Below the pieces are notes generated by a model that saw only the letters and a program-made list of their open reading frames with translations, was not told where the DNA came from and ran no database searches. A DNA stretch of 64,000 nucleotides from Treponema sp. (GTDB taxonomy: Bacteria; Spirochaetota; Spirochaetia; Treponematales; Treponemataceae). Below, piece after piece: positions 58,532 through 64,000 of this stretch. Numbering within the stretch: the stretch's first letter is position 1; every line of letters starts with the position of its first letter. Position numbers and translations under genes: made by a program. Location: positions 1 through 64,000 of the forward strand of contig JAGAZB010000048.1 in assembly GCA_017940255.1 (NCBI GenBank), in the 5' to 3' direction.

Positions 58532-61500
58532 ATGAAAATGCATTTACCAAAGCTGATTAAAAAACTTATAACCTTCCCCAAATTTTTTCCCCGCGCCGCA
58601 CACCCACGCCAGCTAGTGCTGTGCATGCTTTTTCTGATTTTTGCGGGTGCAGGTCTTGGGGGTGGCGGACTGCTTTGGGCGGATACATGGCCTCCAATCC
58701 CCGCCGCGGATACAAACGGACAAATAACCGTTGCTTCAAAAACCATCACCCTGGAGGCAGATATAGATATCAAAGACCTTACACTTCTTGTCAAAGGAAC
58801 TGTTACAATCGACCTGAATGGCAAGTCCCTTACAATTGGAACATTATATCTGGGAGGAGAACGCACTGGACCCGATTCTTCGCTCACCTTTGATTCTACA
58901 AACGGCAGTGGAACTGTTACTGTTAAAACTTATGATGTAGCCAATAATGCAGACACAGCATTAACCGTTAATTCAGGCGTTACCCTTACTCTGAATGGGA
59001 ATTATTATTTAAATACAGATGATAACAAAAAAACGATATTAACAATCAATGGAAATCTTATTCTTGGAGAAAATGCTACACCATATACAGATGGCGGAGG
59101 TACCTACAATCTGGAAGCTTCTATCGACCCAGCAACTCCTATTGAAGTTACTTACGAAACAAATAATTACTACTGGCAAGGTTCTTCTGATACCGACTGG
59201 ACTAATTCCCAAAACTGGACAGCAGATTCTGATGGAACAAAAAAAGTAAAGAGCGCAACCTACCCTGGCTGCAAAGATGATGAAAGTGCACATTTTGAAA
59301 GTGACTATGCAAATGACATTACAAACTTTTCTCTTACAGGAACCAATTTATCAATCATAAATAATGCATCAATTTCTTTTGATTCTGCAATTTCCGCAAA
59401 CACGATTACAAATACAGGCAGTCTAACTGCAAGTGATATTACTGCATCGACAATTACAAACTCAGGAAGTCTTACTTCAGACATAATTAATGCATCAACA
59501 AACCTTGAAAACAGCGGAAGTCTAACAGTCGGAACTATTACAGCCTGCCCAAGCCTTACAAATAACGGCGGTACAATTACAGCAGATTCCATTACGGCAA
59601 CTTCGGTTTTCAGTAACAGCACGATTAAAACACAAAATCTGACAGTAGTAAATGATATAAAATTTGGTGATGATAGCACAAAGGCCGGCACTTTAGAATT
59701 TACTGGAAGCGGAAGTTTAAACGTTACTTCCGGGACTGCAAATTCATTTTTTAACGACATTGTGATAGACAATGGCGCAAGTCTTACCCTTGCAAACGAT
59801 ATTATTGTTTATGGAAACTGGACTAACAACAACTCAAGCGGCGGCCTTTCGGCTGGTACTTCAAAAGTAACTTTTGCGGGCAGCGGAAACACGGTTTCGG
59901 GAGACAACACTTTTGGCTCTGTTACAGTTTCTGCCGCAACAAGTTTTTCTGGCAACAACACTTTCACAAAATTTACCTGTACAAGTTCCGGCGTAACGCT
60001 CACATTTGGGGCGGGAAAAACTCAGACTGTTAATGGGGCTTTTACAATCGAAAATTGTACCCTCACTTCCAGCGGCAGCTGGAATCTGGATGTTACTCCT
60101 GCAAATGCCAGCGTTTCTAATGCCACAATCAAAAACTCTCACGCCACAAACTCATACATAAGTGCGGAAAGCAGTACGGACGGCGGAAACAATACAAACT
60201 GGGATTTTACAGGCAACACTTACACCTGGACAGGCACTTCCTCATCAGCATGGACAACAGCTTCAAACTGGTCTCCTGCCAGCGTGCCGGGACCTTCTAC
60301 CAATGCAAATATTCCTGGCGGACGCACAAACTATCCAGATGTTTCAAGTCAAACAATTAAGATTACAAATTTAATTCTTTCTGACAGCACTTCAAAAATC
60401 ACTTTGAGCGGAGCAAGCGACCTTACAGTTACTGGTACGCTTACAAATAAAGGAAGCCTTGTTTTTTCTTCCAGCGGACGAATTAAAAACGGCTCGGGCA
60501 ATGCAATAAACGACACAGCAAACAATGGCACTGTAGAATACAGGGGCGGCACAGCAGGCTCTCCCCAGACTATAACAGACTATGGAACTACAGACTACGC
60601 AAACCTTCTCATCAGTTCGGGAGTGGCAGAATCATCATCAGATATAACGGTGGGCAAAAACCTGATTATAACAGGCTCCGTAACTATAAACAGCGACATT
60701 ACAGTAAGCAGTGATTTTATTCTTCTTGGAGCTTCATACAATACAACAGACCAAGAAACAAATATTTCTGGAATCTATACCTACCCGGGAAGTTTAAGTC
60801 TTCCTGCAAGCACAGAATCCCCTTACAGCGCCCAAGTCACCTGTGGGGCAGGCTCCAGTATCACATCAAAAAACTTTTACGCAAATGGAATTACAGGACT
60901 CGGCACCTGGAACTTAAATCTTCCTTCAAATTACAACGTTCCTGAATCCACAAATTTTGCCCAGGCCTTTTACTGCGATTTTTCCGACGCAGAATTTACA
61001 ATCACCTCTACCACCACAGGCTCCCTCAAAATCATGGCAGAAAACTGCCAGATAAAAGACGGCTTTACCGACGGCTGGGATTACGAAGACTTTGAAATAG
61101 ACTCTGCAAAAACAGTGAATGACGATGTACTCGAAGTAACTTTCAACAGGGAAGTCAGAAATCTGGGCTCATCTGTAAACTCGGGATTGTCAAACATCAT
61201 CATTACAGATACAAACAAAAGTGCAAGCGGCATTTATTCAGATGCTTCATGTTCTACATCATTGCCAACAACAACAGGCGCCCCTTCCGCAGCCCGCAGC
61301 ACCCTCTACATCAAATCGCCAGAAACCTGGAACACAGACGCCACAGGAAGTTCAGCCGGAAGCGGCACCGACCGAAGCGGCAACTCAAAATCAGTTACCC
61401 CAGTGCTCAAAATCACCCGCGACTCATCGCCTACCACACTTCCCTACTACATAACCGACATGTACGGCAAACGCCTCAAAAACTACGCAGGTTCCACCGC

Positions 61501-64000
61501 AAGCACAGCTCCTTTTACAGCCATCACCGACAGCTGTGGACCAGCCCTCATTTCAGTGCGCACCGGCCAGGAAGTCCACTCCGAATACAATGCCGCAAGC
61601 GGAGCCGAAAGTCAGCCACATTATGATTCACACAACTTCCTTGAATTCAGCTTTTCGGAATCTTTGGAAATAGACCAGAACGAATGGCCTGCCGGAGAAA
61701 CAGAAAACATCCCGGTAACAGACAATCTGGGAGCAGTAACAAGTTCTCTTTCAGCAACAACAAACCTAACGCTCGCTGGTCTCTGTCAGATAGAAAACGG
61801 CCAGATTTACACAGGTTCCGCAGGCTCGGCAAACAAATATGTAAACGCATTTTACATTCCTCAAAGCATAGAAAATGCCAGCAGCATAAGAACAATCCGC
61901 ATTTCAATTGCCGGTTACACCTCCGGCACCCTGGAAGACCGTTCAAACAGCCAGCACAAAATCTGGCCGGGCTACATAGAATCAGCCGTACAGCCTTCCG
62001 GCAGCATTACACTGCCTTCAAGCGTACAGAACGGCGCCATCAAGGACGCAGCCGGCAACAATATCATCTCTGCAAAATCTACAATCTCTGTTAATTCAAC
62101 AGAAAGCGGCCTTTACGGAGCCTGGGACCTCACCCCGCCAGCCGCAGCCCCTCTCCGCCTGGACATTTCCACAGCCTGGGAAGAAGGCGACTACAACGAA
62201 GCAATCGGCAACAGCCGCACCGGCGAAGCCTACATAGACGAAATTGAATTCCACTTCTTTGATAACAAGCCAAGCTACACTTCTCAGGATGCGGCAGCAT
62301 GGCACACAGAACGCGGATGGATTGTAAACAACACAAGCGACACTTTATACACAGATTTTTCTTACACGGCAGACATTATCGGAGGAGCAAGGGCCTTTGA
62401 TTCAGATGCAAGCAGACGCACAAGCGGCGGAATAAGATTTTCTACAATCGCGTCTTCAGTTTCTGCCTTCAAATACACTGCTTCTCAAGGCGCAGATGCC
62501 GTGGCCGACACAAGTTTTGAATCAGCTTTGCCATACCGGGGAGCAAAGGGAACTCTTTTTACCGGCTCGTCCGAAGTAAGGCGTGCTGCCGACCGCCACG
62601 ATGGCCTCTACTTTGGGCTGGCAATCAAAAGCAACAAATACACTGTAATGGATTCTTTTACAATTTCTTATGATGAAAGCACAGGTTTCGTAACCGATTT
62701 AGCCGGCAACAGACTACGCAGTCAGACTATTCACACAATCGACCGCACACCACCTTCTTATGATATTACACTCAGCCCGGTAAACCAGAAGCAAGCCTGT
62801 ATCATCATCAATAAAAATATAATGACCAGCACAGATGATGTAAAATTTTACACTTCCAGCGGAAATAAAGTTCAGTTCACAGAGGATTTTGCTTCTTTAA
62901 TCACAAAATGTTTTGAAGTAATCACAATTGATTCAAGCGGAAATCCAGAAAATCATGAAAGTCTTGCGATAGACACTTCTGTTCCCGCAGAAATTCAGCA
63001 CATTACGAGTGAAACAACAGGAAGCGAAGTTACAGCAATCACCCTCACCTTGAACCAGAATCTCACCGTCGAAAACCTTAAAAACTCTTATTTCAGGCTG
63101 ATTAATCCTTCGGATTACGGCGACTATTCAATTGACCCGGTAACTGGTATTGAAAACGTTCGTGTAACTTTTATTCAGGACGCTATCGGAAATTACATGA
63201 ATATGTTTGAAGCTCACGCAATTTCGGAACTGGCAATTAACGCTATCAGCCCTCAGTATGCCTACAGTTCAGACACTCAACCTGCAACAGGCTGGTCTGT
63301 TCACGACTGGAATGCCGACCAGCAGAATTTTGGTACTCTTCCACTCAATCATGATTACGACATTGTTTCTTCCGCAGAATCTGGTGTAAATGGAGCCCAG
63401 CTCTGTTTTACAGCAGCTCCAGAGTCTTCATCAATTTCTACAAAAATTAATTCTGATTTAAATCAAAACTACCGAATCTGGCTTCCTGCATTAACAGGCT
63501 ATTCTTTTTCTGCCTTCACTTTTGCACCTTCTTCTACATCATCTTACCAGAGCGTGCAGGCCGCAAGCAAAGATAATCAACTGATTCACACAATTTCTTC
63601 AGAAATGACATCTTCTTTACAAAGCGGTACTCAAGTTTCTTTCCTCTATGCCCTTACAGATTCTCAGGGCAGTCTGGAAAGCATCTGTAATATTCCGTCT
63701 TATGATATTGCAACAGGACTTTATGACACAGTTTCTGCAAACCGCATACCACTTTTTGCAGTGCGGCTCTTAGATTCCAGCGATCTCTTATCTCTTGATT
63801 TGTGGTCTTTCAAACTAAAATCGCTCACCTTACAGAGAGGTGGCGTTACAATCTTTAATAATGTAATTAACGTAACAAATGGAGAAAGCCTTACCCTGCA
63901 GGTAGATGTAGCAGAAGAAGGCACTTTAAATGTTATGATTATGACTCTTGATGGAAATATAATTGATTATCTGGCACACGGAAAAACTGCCGCAGGAACT
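58532..64000 (+). CDS. Giant surface/adhesin-like protein, 5' part only (open at window end)
   Basis: The frame from ATG 58532 has no stop to 64000, giving 1823 codons; the 3' end is outside the window. The basic N-terminus and hydrophobic segment (QLVLCMLFLIFAGAGLGGGGLLWA, about 28-50) form a long signal peptide. The rest is Ser/Thr/Asn-rich with many short beta repeats (about 130-700) such as SLTASDITASTITNSGSLTSD, likely a beta-helix. Two related motifs stand out: YYWQGSSDTDWTNSQNW (about 212) and YTWTGTSSSAWTTASNW (about 566). The last visible residues (VTNGESLTLQVDVAEEG, MTLDGNIIDYLAHGKTAAGT) look like the start of a FlgD-Ig-like C-terminal domain. It is presumably exported and surface-exposed; the function is not known. 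TATAAT at 58516-58521 is a plausible -10. Confidence 0.8.
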   Translation, partial: MKMHLPKLIKKLITFPKFFPRAAHPRQLVLCMLFLIFAGAGLGGGGLLWADTWPPIPAADTNGQITVASKTITLEADIDIKDLTLLVKGTVTIDLNGKSLTIGTLYLGGERTGPDSSLTFDSTNGSGTVTVKTYDVANNADTALTVNSGVTLTLNGNYYLNTDDNKKTILTINGNLILGENATPYTDGGGTYNLEASIDPATPIEVTYETNNYYWQGSSDTDWTNSQNWTADSDGTKKVKSATYPGCKDDESAHFESDYANDITNFSLTGTNLSIINNASISFDSAISANTITNTGSLTASDITASTITNSGSLTSDIINASTNLENSGSLTVGTITACPSLTNNGGTITADSITATSVFSNSTIKTQNLTVVNDIKFGDDSTKAGTLEFTGSGSLNVTSGTANSFFNDIVIDNGASLTLANDIIVYGNWTNNNSSGGLSAGTSKVTFAGSGNTVSGDNTFGSVTVSAATSFSGNNTFTKFTCTSSGVTLTFGAGKTQTVNGAFTIENCTLTSSGSWNLDVTPANASVSNATIKNSHATNSYISAESSTDGGNNTNWDFTGNTYTWTGTSSSAWTTASNWSPASVPGPSTNANIPGGRTNYPDVSSQTIKITNLILSDSTSKITLSGASDLTVTGTLTNKGSLVFSSSGRIKNGSGNAINDTANNGTVEYRGGTAGSPQTITDYGTTDYANLLISSGVAESSSDITVGKNLIITGSVTINSDITVSSDFILLGASYNTTDQETNISGIYTYPGSLSLPASTESPYSAQVTCGAGSSITSKNFYANGITGLGTWNLNLPSNYNVPESTNFAQAFYCDFSDAEFTITSTTTGSLKIMAENCQIKDGFTDGWDYEDFEIDSAKTVNDDVLEVTFNREVRNLGSSVNSGLSNIIITDTNKSASGIYSDASCSTSLPTTTGAPSAARSTLYIKSPETWNTDATGSSAGSGTDRSGNSKSVTPVLKITRDSSPTTLPYYITDMYGKRLKNYAGSTASTAPFTAITDSCGPALISVRTGQEVHSEYNAASGAESQPHYDSHNFLEFSFSESLEIDQNEWPAGETENIPVTDNLGAVTSSLSATTNLTLAGLCQIENGQIYTGSAGSANKYVNAFYIPQSIENASSIRTIRISIAGYTSGTLEDRSNSQHKIWPGYIESAVQPSGSITLPSSVQNGAIKDAAGNNIISAKSTISVNSTESGLYGAWDLTPPAAAPLRLDISTAWEEGDYNEAIGNSRTGEAYIDEIEFHFFDNKPSYTSQDAAAWHTERGWIVNNTSDTLYTDFSYTADIIGGARAFDSDASRRTSGGIRFSTIASSVSAFKYTASQGADAVADTSFESALPYRGAKGTLFTGSSEVRRAADRHDGLYFGLAIKSNKYTVMDSFTISYDESTGFVTDLAGNRLRSQTIHTIDRTPPSYDITLSPVNQKQACIIINKNIMTSTDDVKFYTSSGNKVQFTEDFASLITKCFEVITIDSSGNPENHESLAIDTSVPAEIQHITSETTGSEVTAITLTLNQNLTVENLKNSYFRLINPSDYGDYSIDPVTGIENVRVTFIQDAIGNYMNMFEAHAISELAINAISPQYAYSSDTQPATGWSVHDWNADQQNFGTLPLNHDYDIVSSAESGVNGAQLCFTAAPESSSISTKINSDLNQNYRIWLPALTGYSFSAFTFAPSSTSSYQSVQAASKDNQLIHTISSEMTSSLQSGTQVSFLYALTDSQGSLESICNIPSYDIATGLYDTVSANRIPLFAVRLLDSSDLLSLDLWSFKLKSLTLQRGGVTIFNNVINVTNGESLTLQVDVAEEGTLNVMIMTLDGNIIDYLAHGKTAAGT

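Noticed and set aside
61221..62336. Several Arg/Pro- or Cys-rich ORFs on both strands
   Set aside because: All are out-of-frame shadows of the giant surface-protein frame, which stays open from 58532 to the end.
1..64000. CRISPR arrays, prophage or insertion sequences with transposase
   Set aside because: No regularly spaced repeat-spacer array, no transposase, integrase or phage structural gene was found on either strand; repeats here are palindromic intergenic elements.
1..64000. tRNA or rRNA genes
   Set aside because: No cloverleaf with T-loop consensus or rRNA stretch was recognised by eye; a tRNA scan would settle it.

Overview
The window looks like a chromosomal segment of a Treponema-like spirochaete from a gut, rumen or oral habitat. 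This rests on gene content: small spirochaetal outer-membrane barrels, lipoproteins, two 7TM/HD-GYP proteins, xylan-type esterases with a GH43 enzyme, and two complete RND efflux systems. It also rests on the many GC-rich palindromic intergenic repeats between AT-richer genes. No phage, plasmid, CRISPR, rRNA or tRNA genes were seen. Genus-level assignment is inference.

Layout. 1-2.5 kb: prfA and prmC, with prfA bracketed by inverted copies of one repeat. 2.5-8.3 kb (minus): efflux operon TolC / membrane fusion protein / RND pump / PII-like protein. 8.4-12.3 kb: a Rel (p)ppGpp synthetase with a damaged hydrolase site, an aldo/keto reductase with ferredoxin clusters, and a flavin reductase. 12.6-15.6 kb: two SGNH carbohydrate esterases. 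15.8-20.1 kb: an AAA/DUF4143 ATPase broken by one in-frame stop, a MATE transporter, and a 7TM/HD-GYP protein. 20.2-26.8 kb: an MMPL exporter / LolA-like / outer-membrane porin operon divergent from an ArsR-type regulator. 26.9-27.2 kb: a compact type I toxin-antitoxin-like locus. 27.2-31.2 kb: a hypothetical gene, cdd, a NUDIX gene carrying a palindromic repeat inside its reading frame, a second HD-GYP gene, and purN. 31.4-39.3 kb: an NfeD/SPFH pair, an S41-like lipoprotein, regulators, small envelope proteins, purM, purE. 39.3-43 kb: a cytoplasmic esterase/GH43 xylan-oligosaccharide pair. 43.3-53.2 kb: an amino-acid binding protein, then a two-component system divergent from a second efflux operon (SDR / TolC / MFP / RND / barrel). 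53.1-58.4 kb: polar amino-acid ABC genes and a Y-family polymerase separated from its small partner by an inserted AlbA-type regulator. 58.5 kb to the end: the first 1823 codons of a giant surface protein.

Cross-cutting signals. (1) About fifteen genes begin 6-9 nt after a -10 box, often an extended one (TGn-TANNNT), and lack a Shine-Dalgarno sequence; they look leaderless. (2) Nested palindromic repeats have conserved cores and junction motifs, but outer arms that differ at every locus and work as terminators; some repeats have entered coding frames. (3) The 26.9-27.2 kb locus encodes a 39-residue holin-like peptide. It has convergent promoters, a shared terminator, and 5'/3' ends that pair, and is the best candidate for an undescribed system here.
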